Shown here one piece after another: positions 6,942 through 13,591 of a stretch of DNA of 17,726 nucleotides. Origin of the DNA: CAVPEW01 sp050247895 (GTDB lineage Bacteria > Actinomycetota > Acidimicrobiia > Acidimicrobiales > VFJN01); the NCBI GenBank assembly GCA_050247895.1, contig JBFWTJ010000037.1:1-17726 (forward strand), read 5' to 3'. The notes under the pieces were generated by a model. It saw nothing but the letters and a program-made list of their open reading frames with translations. It had not been told where the DNA came from and ran no database searches. How positions within the stretch are numbered: the stretch's first letter is position 1; each line of letters begins with the position of its first letter. The position numbers were made by a program, and so were the translations under genes.

Positions 6942-7742
6942 TCATGCCTCGGCCAGCCCGGGACGTCGCTGCCAGTGCAGGAGCCGGTGCTCGGCCAGGC
7001 TGAAGAGGCCGTTGACGGTGATGCCGATGAGCCCGATGAGCACGAAGCTCGACCACATCTGCACGTACTGGAAGGTCCGCTGGTAGACGAGGATCTGGTA
7101 GCCGAGCCCGGCCGTGGTGGCGTACAGCTCGGACACGACCATCACGATCAGCCCGATGCCGATGCTGACCCGCAGGCCGGCGAGGATCTGGGGGCTGGCC
7201 GCGGGCAGCACCACCCGGCCCAGGAAGGCGATCCGGCCGATCCGCAGGCTGCGGGCGCTGCGGAGCCAGGCCCGGTCGACGGCGGCCACCCCGTCCATGG
7301 TGTTGACCAGGATGATCCACACGGTGCTGATGAAGATGAGGAACTGGTTGGCCATGTCGGTGATGCCGAACAGGCCCAGGGCCACGGGCAGGAAGACCGC
7401 CTTGGGCACGGCCATGCTGAAGCGGATCACCGGGTTGAACATGCGGGCCAGGAGCGGGACCCGGCCCAGCAGGACGCCCACGACGATGCCGCCGACCGCG
7501 GCGGGGATCCAGCCCTTGGCGAAGCGGGTCAGGCTGGCCGTGCCGTGGTGCCAGAACTCGTCGGAGAGGAAGAGGCCCGACGGCTCGCCGATCCAGGAGC
7601 GGCGGAACTCGGCGAACACCTCCCCGAAGGGCGGGAAGAACAGCGTGGACGCGTTGCGGGCGTAGAGCTCCCAGGCGACCAGCAGCAGGGCCAGGAACCA
7701 CAGGTTCCCCACCCGGCGCAGGGCGGCGCGGGCCCTAGCCAA
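6942..7742 (-). CDS. ABC importer permease (TauC/SsuC-like), second of a pair
   Basis: A 266-residue inner-membrane protein of the binding-protein-dependent transport family. Hydrophobic segments start near residues 13, 79, 112, 133, 192 and 232. The ATPase-contacting EAA loop lies at about 155-192 (SARSLRIGRIAFLGRVVLPA). The start is uncertain. A TTG at 7742 overlaps the upstream permease by 8 bp and has GAGG about ten bases upstream. A GTG at 7712 would remove ten residues but lacks a Shine-Dalgarno. With the neighbouring, clearly different permease it may form a heterodimeric channel, whereas most TauC-type systems use one permease twice. Confidence 0.88.
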   Translation of the reverse strand: MARARAALRRVGNLWFLALLLVAWELYARNASTLFFPPFGEVFAEFRRSWIGEPSGLFLSDEFWHHGTASLTRFAKGWIPAAVGGIVVGVLLGRVPLLARMFNPVIRFSMAVPKAVFLPVALGLFGITDMANQFLIFISTVWIILVNTMDGVAAVDRAWLRSARSLRIGRIAFLGRVVLPAASPQILAGLRVSIGIGLIVMVVSELYATTAGLGYQILVYQRTFQYVQMWSSFVLIGLIGITVNGLFSLAEHRLLHWQRRPGLAEA

Positions 7743-8607
7743 CCTGCTGCCACCTCGTGAGGCGGGCGTCGACGGCGGCGAACAGGCCGTAGAGGGCGAA
7801 GCCGAACGTGCCGGTGACGATGATGGCCGCGTAGGCCTGGTCCATCCGGTCGGCCATCTGGTAGCTGAGGATCAGGGTCCCGATGCCGCTGCTGGCGCCG
7901 AGCAGCTCGGTGCTGACCACCACGATCAGGGCGATCCCCGACGCCACCCGCAGGCCGGTGGCCACCGAGGGCAGCGCGCTGGGCAGCACCACGTGCCAGA
8001 GGCGGGTCCGCCGGTTCCAGTGCAGCATCCGGGCCGTGTCGACCCGCATGGGGTCGGTGCCGGCCACGCCGTAGATCGTGTTGATGAGCACCGGCCAGGC
8101 CACGGCGTAGAGGGTGACGGCCAGCTTCATCTCCTGGCCCAGCCCGAACAGGAGGATGGCGATGGGGATCATCGCCGTGGAGGGGATCGAGCGCAGGGCG
8201 TTGACGGCCAGGGACACGGGCCGGTTCAGCCAGGCGACGCAGCCCACGAGCAGGCCCACGGGCACCACGACCACGATCGTGACGACCAGGCTGACCAGCC
8301 AGGTCCACACCGTGTCCCACGACTGGCCCCGGAAGGTCGGGTCGGCCAGCAGGTGGGGGAGCTGGCGGGCGACCTGGACCGGGCTCGACAGCGAGCTGCT
8401 GTCGAGCACCGCGGCCAGCACGGCCCAGGCCGCCACGACCACGCCGATGCCGGCCAGGCCGAGCGCCACGCCGGTGGCCCGCTCGGCCAACCCGGCGCCC
8501 CTGGACCGCGCCGCGGCCGCGGCGACGGGGGCGGCGGCGCGGTCGGGGTCGCCGGAGCGCTCGGCCCCGGTCCCGTCCCGCACGTCCGCCGCCTCCGTCG
8601 GTCGCAT
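7735..8607 (-). CDS. ABC importer permease (TauC/SsuC-like), first of a pair
   Basis: A 290-residue membrane protein. A 40-residue Ala/Arg-rich cytoplasmic lead precedes the first membrane segment (about 45-68). Further segments lie near 101-125, 143-157, 163-178, 222-238 and 259-278. The EAA loop spans about 183-222 (MLHWNRRTRLWHVVLPSALP). PSTAMIPIAILLFGLG (142-157) is the typical core of TauC/SsuC proteins. The ATG at 8607 shares one base with the stop of the binding-protein gene (TGATG), showing tight coupling. It stops with TAG inside the start of the next permease. It should carry a small anionic or organic solute inward with the lipoprotein and ATPase of this operon. Confidence 0.92.
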   Translation of the reverse strand: MRPTEAADVRDGTGAERSGDPDRAAAPVAAAAARSRGAGLAERATGVALGLAGIGVVVAAWAVLAAVLDSSSLSSPVQVARQLPHLLADPTFRGQSWDTVWTWLVSLVVTIVVVVPVGLLVGCVAWLNRPVSLAVNALRSIPSTAMIPIAILLFGLGQEMKLAVTLYAVAWPVLINTIYGVAGTDPMRVDTARMLHWNRRTRLWHVVLPSALPSVATGLRVASGIALIVVVSTELLGASSGIGTLILSYQMADRMDQAYAAIIVTGTFGFALYGLFAAVDARLTRWQQVG

Positions 8608-9650
8608 CACTCCCTCGCGAACTCGGCCACGCTGGCCTCGAGGTCGACGCCGCCCTCGCGCAGCGCCCCCTCGGCCACCAGCACGTCGTACACCTTGCCG
8701 AGGGTCTCCATGCTGATGAAGCCGTCGAACTCGGGCTCGTAGGGCGTGCTGGCCGCGATCGACTCGGCCGGCTGGCCGCAGACCGCGGACATCACGGCGT
8801 TGCGCTCGGTGGCGTTGGCCGGGTCGGCGAACTGCTCGGCCGCCTGCTCCATGACCTCCACCCAGGTGGCCATGGCGTCCTCGTTCTCCTCGACGAACTC
8901 GTCGGTCGAGATGTAGATGGACGCCGGGCTGGCGCCGGTGGCCTCGTAGACCGGGTTGCCCAGCACCCGGCCGATGCCGTCGGCCTGGGCCTTGAACGCC
9001 CGGGCCGGGTCGACGTACACGGCGTCGACCTTGTGGCTGACCACGGCGTCGACGAGCTCGGTGCGGGGCAGCGACACGAACGAGGTCGTGCTGTCGTCGC
9101 CCCCGTCGTCGGCGATCCAGCGCTGGACCAGGTACTGGCCGATGCCGCCGAGCTCGGCGATGGCGACGGTGGTGCCGGACAGGTCGGCGGGCGACTCGAT
9201 GTCGGAGTCGGCCGCCACCAGGACGGGGTGCGAGCCCTCCGTGGCGCTGGTCGACCCGGCCACGATCTGGACCGGGAAGCCCTGCTGGATGGCGAGCAGC
9301 GAGGAGAGGGTGTTGGTGTAGGAGATGTCGGCCGAGCCGCCCACGATGGCGGCCAGGCCCTCGGCCCCACCGGCGGTGCGCAGCAGCTCGACGTCGAGCC
9401 CGGCGTCGGCGAACAGGCCCTTCTCGATCCCCCAGTGGATGTGCTCGGAGCACAGGTTCAGGGTCGTGACCCGGATGGTCGTGGCCTCGGGCTCGGCCGC
9501 TTCGCTGGTCGTCGTGCTCCCCTCGGCGGGGCCCGAGGGGCTGGCGTCCTCCTCGGAGGACGCGTCGTCGTCGGAGTCGTCACCGCAGGCGGCGAGCATG
9601 CTCCCGGCGAGCACCAGGGCCAGGCCGAGGTGGATGGATCGATTCTTCAC
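8607..9650 (-). CDS. Lipoprotein substrate-binding protein of an ABC importer (NMT1/TauA/SsuA-like)
   Basis: A 347-residue exported lipoprotein. It has a positively charged N-terminus (KNR), a hydrophobic stretch, then lipobox LAAC with Cys22 as the lipidated residue. A linker rich in Asp, Ser, Glu and Thr (about 23-57) tethers it outside the membrane. The mature part begins with the family strand TTIRVTTLNLCSEHIHWGIEKGL and keeps VGGSADISYTNTLSSLLAIQQG, typical of NMT1/SsuA-like proteins that bind sulfonates, pyrimidine precursors, nitrate or aromatic acids. The GTG at 9650 is chosen because GAGGAG lies just upstream. A GTG at 9662 would put that Shine-Dalgarno inside the gene. It sits 43 bp after the TauD-like gene and directly before the permeases. 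The ligand is unknown. Confidence 0.92.
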   Translation of the reverse strand: MKNRSIHLGLALVLAGSMLAACGDDSDDDASSEEDASPSGPAEGSTTTSEAAEPEATTIRVTTLNLCSEHIHWGIEKGLFADAGLDVELLRTAGGAEGLAAIVGGSADISYTNTLSSLLAIQQGFPVQIVAGSTSATEGSHPVLVAADSDIESPADLSGTTVAIAELGGIGQYLVQRWIADDGGDDSTTSFVSLPRTELVDAVVSHKVDAVYVDPARAFKAQADGIGRVLGNPVYEATGASPASIYISTDEFVEENEDAMATWVEVMEQAAEQFADPANATERNAVMSAVCGQPAESIAASTPYEPEFDGFISMETLGKVYDVLVAEGALREGGVDLEASVAEFARE

Positions 9651-9693
9651 CTGTCTCCTCACGGGTCGGTCGACGGACGTGGGCCGCGGGCTT

Positions 9694-10728
9694 TCAGCGG
9701 AGCGCGGCCAGCTCCGAGAGCCGTGCGAGCGGCTCGGCCTGGGGGATGACGAAGTGGCGGCCGAAGCCCGGCGCGACGGGCCGGGGGGTGGGCTGGCGGA
9801 GCCACAGGCGCAGGAGGTGGCGCTTGCGCGCCGGGTCCTCCCAGTCCTGGTAGTGGGTGCGGGAGTGCACGACCGAGTAGTTGAGGAGGAGCTGGACGTC
9901 GCCGGGCTCGAGGTCCATGTCGTAGGACATGCCGGGTTCCTCGACGATCTCGTCCATCAGCGCGAGCAGCTCGATCTGGCCGGGCGTGAGCCGGGGGGTG
10001 GCCTCGTGGCGCTGGGCCGAGCGGATGATGCCGGGGCCGAAGGTCATGGAGAAGACGTCGTCGACCCGGCTGCAGATCGGTGAGGTGTAGTAGGGCGCGT
10101 CGTAGCCGCCCTCCTCGCCCCGCCGGTCGAAGTGCCACGGCCCGTAGAGGAGGGGGGCCAGGTCGGGCCGGCGGGCCAGGACCTCGTTGTGCAGGGTGGC
10201 GGTGCTCACGATCCGGCTGAGGCCACCGACCTTGGCCGTGCGCAGGCACAGCAGGGCGACGACGTCGGAGGCGTCGCTGTGGAACGGGAGCCCGTCGGGC
10301 ACCTGGTAGGCGCGGGCGGTGGGGTCGTCGTAGGTGCGCCCGGTGTCGCGGACGTGGCAGATGAGGTCGCCCTGGGCGTTCTGGTGCATGGGGGCACCCA
10401 GGTGGAGGCCCAGGGCCAGGAACATGCCGGCCGACACGACGTCGGGCTCGTCCTGGACCGGGACGCCGCGCAGGAGCACGGCGCCGCTGCCGGTCCGCAG
10501 CTGCGCGTCGGTCCACGCGACCAGGTCGGCCAGGCCGGGGAGGGGCGCGTCGCCGGCGGTGGCGGTGGACACGTCGAGGTCGAGCTCGGCCAGCCGTCGG
10601 CCCTCGGCCCTCAGCTCGTCCGCCTCGGAGGCCTCCAGGCTGCGGATCCAGTCGGTCCGCTCGGCCAGCTCGGTGCCCCGCCACACGGCGGGCCCGTCGA
10701 TCGGTTCGAGTCGCTCAGCCACCTGCAT
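9694..10728 (-). CDS. TauD/TfdA-family Fe(II)/2-oxoglutarate-dependent dioxygenase
   Basis: A 344-residue protein with the jelly-roll oxygenase signature. Iron ligands are His150 and Asp152 in FHSDASD and the distal His288 in NYSVVHSRTHYQDW. Arg307 (RHLLRLWLR) would bind 2-oxoglutarate. Relatives hydroxylate taurine, 2,4-D or amino-acid-like substrates, often next to a heteroatom so that the product falls apart. It is the first gene of the eight-gene operon and precedes importer genes of the Tau/Ssu type, an arrangement reminiscent of tauABCD. The presence of Rieske and extradiol genes makes a plain taurine role less likely; trimming a side chain of an aromatic substrate is an alternative (inference). 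The ATG at 10728 follows GGGAGAG, and a strong promoter lies just upstream. Confidence 0.92.
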   Translation of the reverse strand: MQVAERLEPIDGPAVWRGTELAERTDWIRSLEASEADELRAEGRRLAELDLDVSTATAGDAPLPGLADLVAWTDAQLRTGSGAVLLRGVPVQDEPDVVSAGMFLALGLHLGAPMHQNAQGDLICHVRDTGRTYDDPTARAYQVPDGLPFHSDASDVVALLCLRTAKVGGLSRIVSTATLHNEVLARRPDLAPLLYGPWHFDRRGEEGGYDAPYYTSPICSRVDDVFSMTFGPGIIRSAQRHEATPRLTPGQIELLALMDEIVEEPGMSYDMDLEPGDVQLLLNYSVVHSRTHYQDWEDPARKRHLLRLWLRQPTPRPVAPGFGRHFVIPQAEPLARLSELAALR

Positions 10729-10751
10729 GTGCTCTCCCTCCCCCGGGCCGC

Positions 10752-10780
10752 AACATACGGGCCGGTCCGGCGGTCGTCAA
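10752..10780 (-). promoter_or_regulatory. Promoter of the TauD-importer-Rieske-extradiol operon
   Basis: Minus-strand TTGACG (10780-10775), a 17-bp spacer, then TATGTT (10757-10752). This is near consensus for a housekeeping sigma factor and 24 bp before the TauD-like start codon. An A/T-rich operator-like repeat ends two bases before the -35. The arrangement fits activation from just upstream of the -35. Confidence 0.6.
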
Positions 10781-10782
10781 TG

Positions 10783-10805
10783 AATGAGAGACGCAATCTC
10801 TCATT
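10783..10805. promoter_or_regulatory. Perfect operator-like inverted repeat, copy 3 (best copy)
   Basis: AATGAGAGA (10783-10791), spacer CGCAA, TCTCTCATT (10797-10805): perfect 9-bp arms around five bases. It contains the GAGA-N5-TCTC core shared with the two copies near 1240 and 1370. It also overlaps the stop codon of the isochorismatase-family gene (10801-10803), so part of that coding end is also regulatory DNA. Its centre would lie near -49 of the promoter for the operon starting at 10728, a usual place for an activator. The binder is not proven; the IclR-family protein is the local candidate. Confidence 0.6.
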
Positions 10806-11421
10806 GCGAGTCACTGTCCGTCGTCTGACCCTGCGCGACCCGGGCCGCGGCCACGAACTCGCTCCGGGTGAGCCGGGCGTCGCGCTGCAGGTAGGCCATG
10901 GCCCGGAGCGCCGCGTGGTGGGCCTCCCAGCTCGACCCGTACACCGCGTCCTCCACCACGTGGGCGTGGTAGTCGAGCTGGTGGGCGTCGGCGAACGTGT
11001 AGTGGACGCAGACGTCGGTCATGGACCCGACCAGCACCACGGTGTCGACGCGCAGGCCCCGCAGGAGCAGGTCGAGGTCGGTGGCCACGAAGCACGAGTA
11101 GCGCCGCTTGTGCATGGGGAACTCGCCGTCGCGCGGGTAGACGGCCGGGTGGTAGTCGGTACCGGGCCAGGTCTCGAGGCAGTGGACCGGCTCGGTGCCG
11201 TCGAGCTCCCGGCCGAAGTCGACCATCTCCTTGCGGTGCACCTCCTTGAAGTGCACGACGGGCAGGCCCACCTCACGGGCCGCGGCGAGCACGTCGGCCG
11301 CGGCGGCGATGGCCTCGTGCTGGCCGACCACGGCCAGCGGGTCCTCGCCCGTGGTGGCGCCGGCCTGGATGTCCACGACGACCAGCGCCACGCCGGGCCG
11401 GGTCAGGTCGGGTGCGGAGAT
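10801..11421 (-). CDS. Isochorismatase-family cysteine amidohydrolase
   Basis: About 206 residues. The catalytic triad of the family is complete: Asp17 (LVVVDIQAG), Lys105 (MHKRRYSCF) and Cys138 (GSMTDVCVHYT). Together with the normal core length this points to an active cysteine hydrolase rather than a pseudo-enzyme. Relatives hydrolyse amides such as nicotinamide, N-carbamoylsarcosine, ureidoacrylate (RutB) and maleamate (NicF). The start is unusual: GGGAGG stands six bases before an ATC codon at 11421, with no ATG, GTG or TTG in frame between the upstream gene's stop and 11391. The GTG at 11391 would start inside the first beta strand and has no Shine-Dalgarno, so ATC initiation is preferred but unproven. 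It is the last gene of the cupin-FAH-aldolase unit and suggests release of ammonia from an amide intermediate. Confidence 0.88.
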   Translation of the reverse strand: MSAPDLTRPGVALVVVDIQAGATTGEDPLAVVGQHEAIAAAADVLAAAREVGLPVVHFKEVHRKEMVDFGRELDGTEPVHCLETWPGTDYHPAVYPRDGEFPMHKRRYSCFVATDLDLLLRGLRVDTVVLVGSMTDVCVHYTFADAHQLDYHAHVVEDAVYGSSWEAHHAALRAMAYLQRDARLTRSEFVAAARVAQGQTTDSDSQ

Positions 11422-11486
11422 CGGGGTCCTCCCTGCTCGATGGACGGTCGACGGTAGGAGCGGTCCGTTGCCGGCGTGTTGCGCCT

Positions 11487-12257
11487 CTATGGCCGGGGCG
11501 TTCCGGCGCCCAGCTCGCGGATCAGCGCGCCGCGCAGGGCGGCCAGGTCGGAACCGAGGGTGAGGTAGCGGGCGCCCTCCGCCTCCAGCGGCCCGGCCGC
11601 GTCGGCGCCCGGCGCCCACCCGCCGAAGGCCACCCCCGCGGCGCGTGCCCCCGCGGCGATCCGGCCCAGCGCGGCCACGACCTCGGGGTGGTCGGTGCGG
11701 CCCGGGCGGCCGAGGGCCACCGACAGGTCCGTGGTGCCGGCGAAGGCGACGTCGAGGCCCGCCACCAGCGCGGCCGCGCCCTCGCCCGGGTCGTGCTCCA
11801 CCTGCCCCACCAGCAGCGGTGGGCCACCGGGCGCGGCGACGTGGTCGGCCACGGTGGTCGCGCCGTAGCCGGCCGCGGGCTGGGCCAGGCTCGTGCTGCG
11901 GGTCCCCGCCGGCGGGTGCCGGGTCGCCGCGACCAGCGCCCCGACCTGCGCGGCGTCGGTCACGCCCGAGAGCTGGATGCCGACCGCGCCCGCCTCCAGG
12001 ATCCGGTTGACCGCGCCCGGGTCGACCGAGGGGACCCGGACCAGCGCGGGCAGGCCCCGCGCCGTGGCGTGGCGGACCAGCCGCCGCGCCTCGCCCTCGT
12101 CGAGCTGGCTGTGCTCGAGGTCGACGACCACCGCGTCGAGAGCCGTCGCGGCCAGCAGGTCCACGACCTCGAGCGCGGCGAGCTTCACGAAGGTCGAGCG
12201 CAGGGGCCGGTCGGCCATGGCGGCCCGGAGGCCGTCGGGCGTGGTGGGCCGGGTCAC
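11487..12257 (-). CDS. HpcH/HpaI-family (class II pyruvate-type) aldolase
   Basis: A 256-residue TIM-barrel protein. Family marks are His49 in DLEHSQLD (46-53), Arg74 in ALVRVPS (71-77), metal-binding Glu154 in GQVEHD (151-156) and Asp177 in FAGTTDLSVALG (172-183). Such enzymes split 4-hydroxy-2-oxo acids into pyruvate and an aldehyde, usually the last step of a meta-cleavage pathway. The loop where relatives carry a proline-rich PMV motif reads IQLSGVTDAAQV, so substrate preference may differ. The GTG start at 12257 overlaps the FAH gene stop (GTGA). It is followed 65 bp later by the isochorismatase-family gene. Confidence 0.87.
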   Translation of the reverse strand: MTRPTTPDGLRAAMADRPLRSTFVKLAALEVVDLLAATALDAVVVDLEHSQLDEGEARRLVRHATARGLPALVRVPSVDPGAVNRILEAGAVGIQLSGVTDAAQVGALVAATRHPPAGTRSTSLAQPAAGYGATTVADHVAAPGGPPLLVGQVEHDPGEGAAALVAGLDVAFAGTTDLSVALGRPGRTDHPEVVAALGRIAAGARAAGVAFGGWAPGADAAGPLEAEGARYLTLGSDLAALRGALIRELGAGTPRP

Positions 12258-13102
12258 GCGTCCACGGTGGACGGCACGCCCACCACGTCGGCCACCAGCG
12301 GCGGCAGGTCGCCCACCGCGACGGCCACGGTGGAACCCGCGGCGAGGTAGCGCCGGCGCTCGTCGCCGGTGCCCGCCGGCGTGCCGGTGAGCACGACGTC
12401 GCCCGGGCGCAGGACCACGTGGTGGGAGAGCAGCGACAGGAGCTCGCCCACCCCGTGGAGCAGGCCGGCGCTGGTGTCGGACTGCCAGAGCTCGCCGTCG
12501 ACCCAGCTCCGCACCGCGACCTGGCCCAGGTCGCCCAGCTCGTCGCGGGTGGCCAGCACGCCGCCGAACTGGCCGAAGGAGGGGTAGCTCTTGGCCAGGG
12601 AGGGGTTCCCCGTGCGACGCATGACGTCGCGGGCGGTGACGTCGTTGGCCGCCGCGATCCCGAACACCGCGGCGTTGGCGGTGAGCAGGTCGGCCTCGTA
12701 GAGGTGCGCCCCGACGACCACGGCCATCTCGGCCTCCAGGTCGACGGCCTCGGACGCCCCGGGCAGCACGATCGGCCGGCCGGGGTCGACCACCGCGGCG
12801 GGGGACTTGATGAACAGGGTCGGCATGGCCGGCAGCGCCCGGCCGGTGGCCTCCTGCTTGGAGCGGTAGTTGAGCCCGATGCCCCACACCGAGGCGCCGG
12901 GGCCGACCACCGAGGACGGGGCCGCCTCGTCGGGCGCGTGCACGGCCCGGACGGCGGCGCGGGCCAGCAGGTCGCGCGCCTCGGCCGGGCCGGTGCAGGC
13001 ACCGAGGATCCCGGCCAGCGAGCCGGCGGCCAGGTCGAGCTCGGCCACCGAGCCGTCGTCGTCGAGGCGGCCCAACCCGCCGGGGAGGGCGACGACCTTC
13101 AC
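12254..13102 (-). CDS. Fumarylacetoacetate-hydrolase-family (FAH) enzyme
   Basis: A 282-residue protein with a short N-terminal domain (1-65) and the FAH catalytic fold. Seen are GIGLNYRSK (74-82), metal ligands Glu123 and Glu125 in DLEAEMAVVVG, Asp154 in ANDVTARD, the WVDGELWQS hairpin (200-208) and LRPGDVVLTGTPAG (231-244). The family covers hydrolases of acylpyruvates and 3-oxo acids and hydratases or decarboxylases of 2-hydroxydienoates from extradiol ring cleavage. Next to an HpcH-type aldolase it probably hydrates or hydrolyses a ring-opened intermediate. The GTG start at 13102 overlaps the cupin stop (GTGA). The exact reaction cannot be read from the sequence. Confidence 0.92.
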   Translation of the reverse strand: MKVVALPGGLGRLDDDGSVAELDLAAGSLAGILGACTGPAEARDLLARAAVRAVHAPDEAAPSSVVGPGASVWGIGLNYRSKQEATGRALPAMPTLFIKSPAAVVDPGRPIVLPGASEAVDLEAEMAVVVGAHLYEADLLTANAAVFGIAAANDVTARDVMRRTGNPSLAKSYPSFGQFGGVLATRDELGDLGQVAVRSWVDGELWQSDTSAGLLHGVGELLSLLSHHVVLRPGDVVLTGTPAGTGDERRRYLAAGSTVAVAVGDLPPLVADVVGVPSTVDA

Positions 13103-13491
13103 GGGGCCACCCGCCGGTCCATCCAGGACAGGAGGTGGCGGTAGTCCGAGCGGGCCGGGGCGAACACGTCGAGGTTCTCGACCGGCTCGTCGCCGACCGG
13201 CTCGATCCAGTGCTCGACGCCGGCCGGGATGAGCAGGAGCGATCCCGGGCCGACCTCGTGGGCGATGTCGCCGACGTGGTACACGGCCCGGCCGGACAGG
13301 ATCGTCGCGATCTGGGCGAAGTCGTCGTGGGTGTGGGGCGCCGGCTCCATGGCGGGCTCGATCCGGTTGAGGACCAGGATCACGTCCTCGGTGCCGAAGC
13401 CCTGCCGGCTGACGCCCGGGCGCACCTGCTCGCTCGGGATGTCGGACCAGTTGGCGGCCACACCGACCGTCCCGCCGGACGCCTCAGCCAC
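13099..13491 (-). CDS. Single-domain cupin protein
   Basis: A 130-residue cytosolic protein with one cupin barrel. Motif 1 is PAPHTHDDFAQIATILSG (50-67) with His53, His55 and Gln60, where many relatives have Glu. Motif 2 is LLIPAGVEHWIEP (86-98) with His94. The three histidines would bind Fe, Mn or Zn. Small cupins of this kind serve as isomerases, dioxygenases or sensors in catabolic clusters; no specific reaction can be assigned. It is first in the four-gene unit shared with the FAH, aldolase and amidase genes. The GTG at 13491 has GGAGG about seven bases upstream. Confidence 0.83.
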   Translation of the reverse strand: MAEASGGTVGVAANWSDIPSEQVRPGVSRQGFGTEDVILVLNRIEPAMEPAPHTHDDFAQIATILSGRAVYHVGDIAHEVGPGSLLLIPAGVEHWIEPVGDEPVENLDVFAPARSDYRHLLSWMDRRVAP

Positions 13492-13556
13492 GGCTCCTCC
13501 TCCGGGCGCCCCACCGGGGGCGCCGTCTGTCTCTTAACATGGGATAGGTTCTTGCG

Positions 13557-13590
13557 ATGAGAGATTCACAGCCCGGGGTGGTGCTGTCAA
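13557..13590. promoter_or_regulatory. Operator-like half-site, copy 4, and -35-like element between cupin and Dabb genes
   Basis: ATGAGAGATT (13557-13566) is identical to ten bases of the minus strand of the perfect repeat at 10783-10805, but the second arm is missing. On the minus strand a consensus-like TTGACA (13590-13585) precedes it by 17 bp, with a poor GAATCT in the -10 place. It lies in the 100-bp region between the divergent cupin and Dabb genes, so it could serve either. Confidence 0.38.
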
Positions 13591-13591
13591 C

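Noticed and set aside
4703..7003. Plus-strand open frame of 766 codons opposite the Rieske and ATPase genes
   Set aside because: Low-complexity Gly/Val/Ala/Asp composition and exact antisense placement to two genes with complete motifs; no ribosome binding site or domain.
9651..9662. GTG start at 9662 for the binding lipoprotein
   Set aside because: It would place GAGGAG inside the gene and only add MRRQ before a normal lipoprotein signal peptide.
9651..10780. A plain taurine-use (tauABCD) operon
   Set aside because: The gene types fit in part, but the order differs, there are two permeases, and the operon continues into Rieske and extradiol genes, so taurine cannot be claimed.
10801..13002. 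One 733-residue protein joining a long N-terminal part to the isochorismatase domain
   Set aside because: The part above 11487 is an out-of-frame reading of the FAH and aldolase genes and is Pro/Arg/Ser-rich without a fold. Only the last 206 residues are a real domain.
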